A stretch of 5,820 nucleotides of DNA from an uncultured Lachnospiraceae bacterium (GTDB lineage Bacteria > Bacillota_A > Clostridia > Lachnospirales > Lachnospiraceae), in NCBI GenBank assembly GCA_900555005.1, contig USJM01000120.1, forward strand, positions 1 through 5,820, read 5' to 3'. The position numbers and the translations under genes were made by a program. The notes beneath the pieces are model-generated. The model did not search any database and was not told the DNA's origin. It was given only the letters and a program-made list of their open reading frames with translations. Each line of letters opens with the position of its first letter. Positions within the stretch are counted from its first letter, which is position 1. Of this stretch, positions 1 to 5,820 are shown piece by piece.

Positions 1-1466
1 GGAATGTCATCGGGTACTCGAACGCAGAGATGGATCACTTCCAGACCTCCTCCCTGATTACCAGGGCGACCAATGATGTCCAGCAGGTTCAGATGGTCAC
101 GACGATGATGCTCCGGATGGTGCTCTATGCGCCGGTGCTGGCGGTCTGGGGAATCGTGAAGGTCTACCAGTCCCACGCTAACATGAGCTGGGTGATTCTG
201 CTGGGGATCGCAGTGATCGTGGGCATCATCCTCACGCTTGTGGTGCTGGCGATGCCGAAGTTCAAGAGCATGCAGAAGCTTGTGGACAGGCTGAACCTGG
301 TTTCCAGGGAGATCCTGACCGGACTGATGGTGGTTCGGGCATTCGGAAGGGAGAAGACAGAGGAAAAGCGCTTTGACGACGCCAACACCGATCTGATGCG
401 CACACAGCTCTTCACGAACCGCGTCATGACCTTCATGATGCCGTCAATGATGTTCGTCATGAGCGGACTCGGCGTTCTGATCACCTGGGTGGCTGCGCAC
501 CGCGTCGATGCCGGGACTCTCCAGGTCGGCGCCATGACCTCCTTCATCACCTATGCGATGATCATCATCTCCTCATTCATGATTCTGACTGCGATGTCGA
601 TCATCCTGCCGCGCGCAGGCGTCGCGGCGGAGCGGATCCATGAAGTGACATCCACAAAATCCTCAATTAAGAACCCGGAGCATGAGGAAATTCCGCAGGA
701 GAAGAAAGGGGTTGTGAGGTTCGACCATGTGAACTTCCGCTATCCCGGCGCGGAAATGGATGCCCTTCACGATATTACATTCACGGCAAGACCGGGCGAG
801 ACGACAGCCATCATCGGAAGCACAGGCTCCGGCAAGAGTACGCTGGTGAATCTGATTCCGCGCTTCTACGATGTCACAGAGGGCTCGATCACGGTGGACG
901 GAGTTGACATCCGAAAACGGGATCTCCATGATCTGCGGGCGGAGATCGGGTTTGTGCCGCAGAAGGGGACCTTGTTCTCCGGGACGGTTGCCTCCAATAT
1001 CCGGTTCGGAAGACCGGACGCGCCGGATGAGGCGGTCAAGCGTGCGGCTCAGATCGCACAGGCGGACGATTTCATCATGGAGAAGGAGGACCAGTACAAC
1101 AGCTTCATTTCCCAGGGCGGCGGCAATGTGTCAGGCGGCCAGAAACAGCGGCTTTCGATTGCGAGGGCGATTGCGAAGAATCCGCTGGTACTGGTTTTCG
1201 ACGACAGCTTTTCGGCGCTTGACATGAAGACAGACGCGAGGCTGCGGGCGAAGCTTTCCGAGGAAGAGAAGACCGTGACAAAGATCATTGTTGCGCAGAG
1301 GGTCAGCACCATTCTGAGCGCGGACCAGATTCTGGTACTCGATGAGGGAAGGCTGGTCGGCTGCGGGACGCATACGCAGCTGCTTGATACATGCGAGGTT
1401 TACAGGCAGATCGCTGCGTCTCAGCTTTCGCAGAAGGAACTGGAGGAAACGCGCCATGCAGAATAA
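1..1466 (+). CDS. ABC exporter half-transporter A (permease fused to ATPase), degenerate-site subunit, 5' partial
   Basis: Membrane exporter subunit with fused transmembrane and ATPase domains. The reading frame is open to the window edge (first full codon at base 3), and the residues before the Met at base 30 (NVIGYSNAE) fit the family, so the true start lies upstream; roughly 90 residues including TM1-2 are missing. Of about 487 visible residues, TM3-6 occupy roughly the first 205 and the NBD starts near residue 238. Walker A is GSTGSGKST (816-842), the signature SGGQ is at 1131-1142, and the D-loop SALD follows. Walker B reads LVLVFDD: the catalytic Glu is Asp (1203-1205), and the switch His is Gln (AQR, 1296-1298). 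In the family these changes mark the degenerate member of heterodimers such as BmrC or TM287. The next gene overlaps by 11 nt, implying translational coupling. The substrate is not predictable; drug or lipid export is inference from family. Confidence 0.93.
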   Translation, partial: NVIGYSNAEMDHFQTSSLITRATNDVQQVQMVTTMMLRMVLYAPVLAVWGIVKVYQSHANMSWVILLGIAVIVGIILTLVVLAMPKFKSMQKLVDRLNLVSREILTGLMVVRAFGREKTEEKRFDDANTDLMRTQLFTNRVMTFMMPSMMFVMSGLGVLITWVAAHRVDAGTLQVGAMTSFITYAMIIISSFMILTAMSIILPRAGVAAERIHEVTSTKSSIKNPEHEEIPQEKKGVVRFDHVNFRYPGAEMDALHDITFTARPGETTAIIGSTGSGKSTLVNLIPRFYDVTEGSITVDGVDIRKRDLHDLRAEIGFVPQKGTLFSGTVASNIRFGRPDAPDEAVKRAAQIAQADDFIMEKEDQYNSFISQGGGNVSGGQKQRLSIARAIAKNPLVLVFDDSFSALDMKTDARLRAKLSEEEKTVTKIIVAQRVSTILSADQILVLDEGRLVGCGTHTQLLDTCEVYRQIAASQLSQKELEETRHAE

Positions 1467-3528
1467 ATATAGAAAGAACAGGCCCTCCGGATTCGGAAGA
1501 GGCTCTGAGGAAGAGGCAGCAAAGCGCGCAAAGGAGCAGCAGCTGGAGGAATTCCGGAAGAGGCAGCGCGCTTCTGCGCCCAAGCACGGACCAGGTCGGA
1601 ACCAGGTGGTTGAAAAGCCAAAGGACTTCAGGGGCTCGTTCGGAAAGCTCCTGCGTTATATGGGGCGGTACAAGGCGGCTGTCTTCGCAGTCATGATCTT
1701 TGCCGCTGTCTCGACGGTGTTCAATGTGTTCGGCCCGAAGATCATGGGCCATGCGACGACGGAGCTGGCGCAGGGGCTGATGCGGAAGGTGCAGGGGACC
1801 GGCGGAATCGATTTCGGAAAGATCGGACGGATTCTGCTCTGGACACTCGGCCTGTATCTGGCATCGGCTGTCTTCAGTCTGGTCCAGGGCTGGATCATGA
1901 CGTCGGTCAGCCAGAAGGTCGCCTACCGGATGCGCCGGGAGATTGTGGAGAAGATCGACCGGATGCCGATGAAGTATTTTGAGAGCCGGCCGTACGGCGA
2001 TGTCCTCTCGCGGATCACGAACGATGTCGATACGCTCGGGACCGGCCTGAACCAGAGCATCACGATGATCATCACCTCCATCGCGACCCTTGTGGGGGTC
2101 GTTGTGATGATGCTCACCATATCCCCGGTGATGACCCTGATTGCGGTGGTCGTGATTCCGGTATCCGGTGTGCTGGTTGCCTTCATCGTGAAGAAATCGC
2201 AGAAGTATTTCATGCGGCAGCAGGAATCACTCGGGATGATCAACGGGCAGATTGAGGAGGATTTCTCCGGCCAGCTGGTCATCAAGGCCTTCAACCGGGA
2301 GAATGTCGTCCTGAGTGAATTCGGGAAGACAAACAATGATCTCTATGACTCAGCGTGGAAGTCGCAGTTCATATCCGGTGTCATGATGCCGGTCATGAAT
2401 TTCATCAGCTATCTTGGGTATGCAGGAGTCGCGATCTCGGGCGGACTTCTTGCCATCCGCGGCGTGATCGGTGTCGGAGATATCCAGGCGTTCATCCAGT
2501 ATGTCGGGAACATCAAACAGCCGCTGGCACAGATGGCGCAGGTGATGAACCAGGTGCAGTCGATGACGGCTGCAGCGGAGCGTGTGTTCGAGTTTCTGGA
2601 TGAGGAGGAGGAAACCGGGCTTCCTGACAGCCAGGATGCCGAAGAAACACAGGAGCACAAATCGGCTGAGCATACGAAACAGACCAACGTGCAGGACACA
2701 GCGGCCGGTGAAAGGAACCATGCCGGTGCGGGGGACAGACGATCAAAAGGGATAGGAGCGTAGAGCAGACGGGCCTGCCGGGGAAGGTCTCAGGAAAAGT
2801 GGATTTCGACCATGTCCGTTTCGGATACAATCCGGATCAGGTCATCATCAATGACTTTACAGCCCATGTAGAGCCTGGGCAGAAGATCGCCATTGTCGGG
2901 CCGACGGGTGCCGGCAAGACGACCATTGTCAAGCTTTTGATGCGTTTCTACGATGTCAGCAGCGGTTCCATCAGCCTGGACGGCAGGGATATCAGAAGCT
3001 TTGATCGGCATGAGCTGAGGGATCATTTTGCCATGGTCCTGCAGGATACATGGCTGTTCGCCGGAACAATACGGGAAAACATCCGCTATGGCAGACTGAA
3101 TGCGACCGATGAGGAAGTCGAAGCGGCTGCGAAGGCGGCCTACGTCGATCACTTTATCCGCACCCTCCCGGGCGGGTATGATATGGTGCTGAACGAGGAT
3201 GCGACAAATGTGTCCCAGGGCAGAAGCAGCTTCTCACCATTGCGCGGGCTATGCTTGCAGACCGCAGTGTGCTGATTCTGGACGAGGCGACCTCTTCCGT
3301 CGATACCCGGACAGAGCAGCTGATTCAGAGCGCCATGGACCGTCTGATGAAGGGCAGGACAAGCTTTGTGATCGCGCACAGACTGTCAACCATCCGCAAT
3401 GCAGACCTGATCCTTGTCCTGAATCACGGCGATATCGCGAGCAGGGGACACATGAGGAGCTTCTCGAAAGACAGGGATTCTATGCGGACCTGTACAACTC
3501 TCAGTTTGCTCAGGGCGCGGAGGCGTAA
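1456..3528 (+). pseudogene. ABC exporter half-transporter B, consensus-site subunit, broken by three -1 frameshifts
   Basis: Partner of the upstream half-transporter. ATG 1456 is chosen because GGAGG (1442-1446) lies 9 nt upstream and the preceding in-frame codons are inside gene A. Repaired, it is about 691 residues: a charged N-terminal tail (1-62), six TM segments, an unusually long polar linker (about 387-447) and an NBD. As read, it splits into 1456-2763 (tail, TMD, linker), a frame with Walker A GPTGAGKTT (2898-2924) that stops at 3275, Walker [10 protein letters not shown] (Asp 3281, Glu 3284) and switch His (3377-3379) in another frame, and a C-terminus in a third frame ending with TAA 3526-3528. 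Breaks lie within 2712-2763, at the G-run 3218-3220, and next to 3439; one added G at each restores family-like sequence. The second break falls in the signature, which repairs to SQGQKQ, the variant expected opposite a degenerate partner. This is either a decaying gene or uncorrected homopolymer error. Confidence 0.85.
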
Positions 3529-3545
3529 CAGACGTGGAAGCGTGA

Positions 3546-3559
3546 ATCTGCCGGCAGAT
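3546..3559. repeat. 14-bp perfect palindrome just after the exporter operon
   Basis: ATCTGCCGGCAGAT reads the same on both strands and begins 18 nt after the stop of exporter gene B. An overlapping alternative stem also exists: GAATCTGC (3544-3551) with GCAGATTC (3562-3569), eight pairs with a 10-nt loop. No T-tract follows, so it is not a canonical intrinsic terminator. It could stabilise the mRNA 3' end, bind a dimeric protein, or be chance. Confidence 0.4.
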
Positions 3560-3604
3560 CAGCAGATTCTCTGAGCGTGCATGGCCAAAACTGACAGCCG
3601 GAAG

Positions 3605-3668
3605 AGGATGGCAGGGCACAGGCAGGTTCCGGATACGGAACTTCTGCTTGACAGCCCTGCCGTTTTCG
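3605..3668 (+). terminator. Rho-independent terminator for the exporter operon (long hairpin plus T-tract)
   Basis: GGCAGGGC (3610-3617) pairs perfectly with GCCCTGCC (3654-3661). With A-T and G.T pairs the stem continues outward to 3605/3666, and the descending arm runs straight into GTTTTC (3662-3667). Inside, after a small 1x3 internal loop, the stem resumes: C-G, A-T and G.T pairs (3619-3621 with 3648-3650), GCAG (3622-3625) with CTGC (3644-3647), a TT bulge, and GTTCCG (3626-3631) with CGGAAC (3636-3641), closed by a GATA loop. The arm is about 60 nt and nearly fully paired, much longer than a minimal terminator. It lies about 80 nt after the exporter stop. The T-tract is short (four T), so read-through is possible. 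Confidence 0.62.
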
Positions 3669-3677
3669 TGTTACCAT
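3648..3677 (+). promoter_or_regulatory. Sigma-70/SigA-type promoter for the amino-acid importer operon
   Basis: A perfect -35 box TTGACA (3648-3653) is followed after 18 nt by TACCAT (3672-3677, four of six matches to TATAAT), preceded by TG at -15/-14 (extended -10: TGTTACCAT). A start near 3684 would give a leader of about 138 nt before the binding-protein ATG. The -35 box lies in the 3' arm of the terminator hairpin above, so part of the match could be incidental. No other equally good promoter was seen between the exporter and the binding-protein gene. Confidence 0.5.
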
Positions 3678-3683
3678 CACGTC

Positions 3684-3822
3684 CATGATGCTTTAGCGTG
3701 GTAAAGCAATAAAGTGATTGCGGGGCCGATCGTATGACACCATACATGCCTGCATGCAGGCGGTACCGGGAGTGATTGGCACGGAATCCAATACATGATG
3801 CAGGACATCAGGAGGAGTGGCG
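3684..3822 (+). promoter_or_regulatory. Structured 5' leader of the importer operon, including the SD that sets the binding-protein start
   Basis: Several short inverted repeats follow one another: TGCTTTA/TAAAGCA (3689-3695 with 3702-3708, 6-nt loop), GTATG/CATAC (3732-3736 with 3741-3745), the 14-bp palindrome GCCTGCATGCAGGC (3748-3761), and ATTGG/CCAAT (3775-3779 with 3788-3792). CATGATGC occurs twice (3684-3691 and 3794-3801). CCTGCAT (3749-3755) can pair with ATGCAGG inside the palindrome or with a second ATGCAGG at 3798-3804, just before the Shine-Dalgarno AGGAGG (3810-3815). The SD is 7 nt from ATG 3823, favouring it over the GTG at 3817, which lies almost on the SD. I do not recognise a known riboswitch class. 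Confidence 0.4.
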
Positions 3823-4725
3823 ATGATGAAGAAAAGGATTCTGGCAGGTGTACTGAGTGCGGCGATGGCTGTTTCGATGTCTTTCACGATGGCCTATGCG
3901 GGGGAGACGGAAGCAGTCTCCGGGACAGAGGTTGCTGCGAATGCGGACGGGCTGGCGACAGAGGGCAAGTTTGTTGTCGGCTTTGATGCCGAGTATCCGC
4001 CGTACGGATATATGGACGATAATGGCGATTATACGGGCTTTGACCTGGAACTGGCCCAGGCAGTCTGTGATCTGGAGGGCTGGGAGCTGGTCAAGACACC
4101 GATTGACTGGGACTCCAAGGACATGGAGCTCAATTCCGGCAACATCGACTGCATCTGGAACGGCTTCACGATGAACGGGCGGGAAGACTCCTATACGTTC
4201 TCTGTACCGTATGTCAATAACAGCCAGGTCATTGTGACAGCAGATGATTCCGGCATCAATTCGCTGGCCGATCTGGCGGGCAAGACGGTCGGTGTTCAGG
4301 CGGATTCTGCGGCCCTGGCACTGCTCAGCAAGGATGGGGATCAGGCAGACCTGGCGGAGACCTTCGGAGATCTCCAGCAGTTCGCGGATTACAATACAGC
4401 CTTCACAGAACTGATGGCCGGTTCTCTCGATGCGGTCGCCATTGACATCGGGGTCGCGCAGTACCAGATCAACGGACGGGACGGATACAAGATCCTGGAT
4501 GAGTATCTGAATGCAGAACAGTATGCGGTCGGATTCAAGAAGGGGAACACTGCATTGTGCGATACGGTCAACAAGGATCTCAAGACGCTGCTGGATAATG
4601 GAACCTTCGACAAGATTGCGAAGAAATATGAAGGCCAGGGCGTCGATCCTACGATGCTTTGCCTCCGGGAGAGCTTTGGTGAAGCTTCAACCGAGGCTGA
4701 GACCGAGGCACAGACTGAAGCCTGA
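3823..4725 (+). CDS. Amino-acid ABC transporter substrate-binding protein (SBP family 3)
   Basis: Extracytoplasmic receptor that captures a polar amino acid and hands it to the permease encoded next. It is 300 residues from ATG 3823. A signal peptide is clear: MMKKR, a hydrophobic core, then A-Y-A followed by Gly 27, a signal peptidase I-like site. There is no lipobox Cys; the first Cys is residue 82, inside the mature domain. The fold starts at FVVGFDAEYPPYGY (about 50-63), followed by the family motif GFDLELAQAV (72-81). Arg 120 (NGREDS) aligns by motif with the Arg that binds the ligand carboxylate in GlnH-like proteins, and Asp 208 (AIDIG) with the amino-group ligand. The C-terminus carries an odd acidic tail of TEA units (STEAETEAQTEA). 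The ligand cannot be assigned: glutamine, arginine, cystine or another polar amino acid are all possible. It is the first gene of the importer operon. Confidence 0.93.
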   Translation: MMKKRILAGVLSAAMAVSMSFTMAYAGETEAVSGTEVAANADGLATEGKFVVGFDAEYPPYGYMDDNGDYTGFDLELAQAVCDLEGWELVKTPIDWDSKDMELNSGNIDCIWNGFTMNGREDSYTFSVPYVNNSQVIVTADDSGINSLADLAGKTVGVQADSAALALLSKDGDQADLAETFGDLQQFADYNTAFTELMAGSLDAVAIDIGVAQYQINGRDGYKILDEYLNAEQYAVGFKKGNTALCDTVNKDLKTLLDNGTFDKIAKKYEGQGVDPTMLCLRESFGEASTEAETEAQTEA

Positions 4726-4760
4726 AAGTTGACAGGGCAGAGCAGAAAGATGGACAGTAT

Positions 4761-4810
4761 CTGACGCAGAAAAACGGCTGCGGCCGCCTTTCTGCGTCAG
4801 TTCTTGTGTT
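4761..4810 (+). terminator. Intercistronic hairpin with T-rich tail between binding protein and permease (attenuating terminator or mRNA stabiliser)
   Basis: CTGACGCAGAAA (4761-4772) pairs perfectly over 12 bp with TTTCTGCGTCAG (4789-4800). Inside, after a 2x2 internal loop (AA/CC), CGGC (4775-4778) pairs with GCCG (4783-4786) around a TGCG loop. TTCTTGTGTT (4801-4810) follows. The T-tract is interrupted, so termination is probably partial. It sits 35 nt after the binding-protein stop and ends before the permease SD. In binding-protein operons such hairpins commonly give more receptor than permease; whether this one works by termination or RNase protection is not visible. Confidence 0.65.
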
Positions 4811-4824
4811 CAGCAGGAGGATAT

Positions 4825-5478
4825 ATGAGTTTTCAGGTCATGATGATGCAGCTCGGGCAGGGTATGCTGAAGTCAATGGGAATCTTTTTCCTGACGCTTC
4901 TGTTTTCGCTGCCGCTGGGGCTCCTTGTAGCACTGTGCCGCATGAGCAAAAGCGGCATTCTCCGGACAATCATGCGTGTGTACATCTCGATTATGCGCGG
5001 AACCCCTCTGATGCTGCAGCTGCTCGCCGTTTATTTCGGGCCTTATTATCTGTTCGGGGCCAAGCTGGGGAAAAACTGGAGATTCTCGGCAATCATTATC
5101 GCATTCGCGGTGAACTACGCCGCATACTTTGCGGAAATCTACCGCTCAGGAATCGGTTCCATGCCAGCCGGTCAGTACGAGGCGGCCAGACTGCTCGGCT
5201 ACTCAAAGTCCGGAACCTTCCTGCGGATCATCTTTCCTCAGGTGATCAAGCGGATCCTTCCGGCCATTACGAACGAAGTGATCACCCTGATCAAGGACAC
5301 ATCTCTCTCCTTCTCACTGGCCTATGCAGAGATGTTCACCATCGCGAAGCAGATCGCCGCGAAGGAAACTTCCTTTATGCCGTTCCTCGCGGCAGCGCTG
5401 TTCTACTATGTGTTCAATGCCATTGTCGCCTTCGCGATGGAGCGCATTGAGAAAGCGATGAATTACTATTCGGTATAA
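4825..5478 (+). CDS. Amino-acid ABC transporter permease (HisM/GlnP family)
   Basis: Inner membrane channel subunit of the polar amino-acid importer; 217 residues, normal for the family. ATG 4825 is preferred because AGGAGG (4815-4820) lies 4 nt upstream; the in-frame TTG at 4804 would put that SD inside the gene. Hydrophobic segments lie near residues 18-38, 51-77, 86-105, around 140-170 and 188-206, consistent with five TM helices. MRGTPLMLQLL (about 57-67) is the conserved family segment after TM1. The EAA loop that docks on the ATPase is present and intact: EAARLLGY from Glu 119, followed by Gly and the hydrophobic/Pro part (FPQ). It lies 99 nt after the binding-protein gene across a hairpin, and 18 nt before the ATPase gene. 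Two identical copies, or a partner outside the window, would complete the pore. Confidence 0.94.
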   Translation: MSFQVMMMQLGQGMLKSMGIFFLTLLFSLPLGLLVALCRMSKSGILRTIMRVYISIMRGTPLMLQLLAVYFGPYYLFGAKLGKNWRFSAIIIAFAVNYAAYFAEIYRSGIGSMPAGQYEAARLLGYSKSGTFLRIIFPQVIKRILPAITNEVITLIKDTSLSFSLAYAEMFTIAKQIAAKETSFMPFLAAALFYYVFNAIVAFAMERIEKAMNYYSV

Positions 5479-5496
5479 GGCAGAAAGGAGAAGAGC

Positions 5497-5820
5497 ATGG
5501 CACTTCTGGAAATGAAAAACATCCGGAAATCCTTCGGAGATCTCGAGGTGATCCGGGACATCTCCCTTCGTGTGGATGAGGGAGAGGTTCTCTCCATCAT
5601 CGGGCCCTCCGGATCCGGCAAATCGACAATGCTCCGCTGCGCGGCCATGCTGGAGACCATCGACTCCGGTGAGATCTGGTATATGGGTGAGCGGGTGGCC
5701 TGGGCGGACGGACATGGCGGACTGCACTATCCGAAGAAGGCGGAGCTGAAGAAGGTACGCTCCTGTTTCGGACTTGTGTTTCAGAATTTCAATCTGTTCC
5801 CGCAGTATACAGCGCTTGAA
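5497..5820 (+). CDS. Amino-acid ABC transporter ATP-binding protein (GlnQ/HisP family), 3' partial
   Basis: Cytoplasmic ATPase that drives the importer. Only the first 108 codons are in the window; the frame is open at the edge. ATG 5497 is preceded by AAAGGAG (5484-5490) with 6 nt spacing, 18 nt after the permease stop, so it is in the same operon. Visible features are the A-loop-containing start (LLEMKNIRKSFGDLEVI), Walker A GPSGSGKST (residues 36-44), and the Q-loop VFQNFNLFPQYTALE near residues 94-108, typical of polar amino-acid ATPases. Between the Walker A helix and the Q-loop there is a segment around WADGHGGLHYPKKAELKKVR that I judge longer than in E. coli GlnQ; similar insertions are, to my recollection, seen in clostridial members. 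The signature, Walker B and H-loop lie beyond the window. Confidence 0.95.
   Translation, partial: MALLEMKNIRKSFGDLEVIRDISLRVDEGEVLSIIGPSGSGKSTMLRCAAMLETIDSGEIWYMGERVAWADGHGGLHYPKKAELKKVRSCFGLVFQNFNLFPQYTALE

Noticed and set aside
1049..1752. Long open frames on the minus strand opposite the exporter genes
   Set aside because: They are antisense to well-supported domains, lack ribosome binding sites and family-like sequence, and arise from GC-rich codon use on the + strand.
2712..3442. Programmed ribosomal frameshifting in exporter subunit B
   Set aside because: Three separate shifts in one gene, no slippery heptamer such as A-AAA-AAG or stimulatory structure that I can see, and no family precedent; deletion or sequencing error explains it better.
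3580..3684. Small ORF ATG 3580 to TGA, 34 codons
   Set aside because: No Shine-Dalgarno upstream, it runs straight through the terminator hairpin and promoter, and the sequence has no recognisable features.
3756..3770. T-box-like stretch GGCGGTACCGGG in the leader of an amino-acid importer
   Set aside because: It resembles the T-box core GGUGGnACCnCG but has the wrong base in the tRNA-pairing UGG, and no terminator/antiterminator pair with a T-tract follows. The leader is also short for a stem I plus T-box.
4729..4760. TTGACA right after the binding-protein stop as a second promoter for permease and ATPase
   Set aside because: No acceptable -10 box occurs at 16-19 nt spacing (the sequence there is GGACAGT-like), and the intercistronic hairpin lies immediately downstream.
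1..5820. CRISPR array, tRNA/rRNA, insertion sequence or phage signature
   Set aside because: No spaced direct repeats, no transposase or integrase motifs, no tRNA-like cloverleaf and no rRNA segments were seen; the window reads as two ordinary transporter operons.

Overview
The window is bacterial, with every gene on the + strand and dense coding. It is moderately GC-rich, with strong AGGAGG-type ribosome binding sites. The gene content is a heterodimeric ABC exporter pair of the BmrC/BmrD, LmrC/LmrD or TM287/TM288 type, followed by a polar amino-acid ABC importer operon. Protein style, Shine-Dalgarno strength and the TEA-rich low-complexity tail suggest a Bacillota/Clostridia member, possibly Lachnospiraceae. 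That placement is inference, because no rRNA or marker gene is present.

Layout: (1) 1-1466, the 3' part of exporter subunit A, which has a degenerate catalytic site. (2) 1456-3528, exporter subunit B, overlapping A by 11 nt. Its reading frame is broken by three separate -1 shifts, all in the linker and nucleotide-binding domain and all repaired by adding one G. (3) 3529-3822, an intergenic region with a 14-bp palindrome, a long hairpin plus T-tract that looks like the exporter operon terminator, a promoter whose -35 box lies in the 3' arm of that terminator, and a leader of about 138 nt with several short hairpins. (4) 3823-4725, the substrate-binding protein. (5) 4761-4810, a strong hairpin between binding protein and permease, probably an attenuating or mRNA-stabilising element. 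(6) 4825-5478, the permease. (7) 5497 to the window end, the ATP-binding subunit, truncated by the window edge.

How the genes work together: A and B would pair into one membrane exporter with one consensus and one degenerate ATP site. The sequence asymmetry fits this well: A has Asp and Gln in place of the catalytic Glu and switch His but a normal SGGQ, while B has Glu and His but SQGQ. If B's frameshifts are real, the exporter is dead; if they are assembly errors, it is a normal pair. The second operon encodes a type I amino-acid importer (secreted binding protein, permease, ATPase), with a hairpin after the binding-protein gene that would let it be made in excess.

I found no convincing new biological system. 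The points most worth a second look are the clustered frameshifts in B, the binding protein without a lipobox cysteine, and the structured non-coding stretches on either side of the binding-protein gene.
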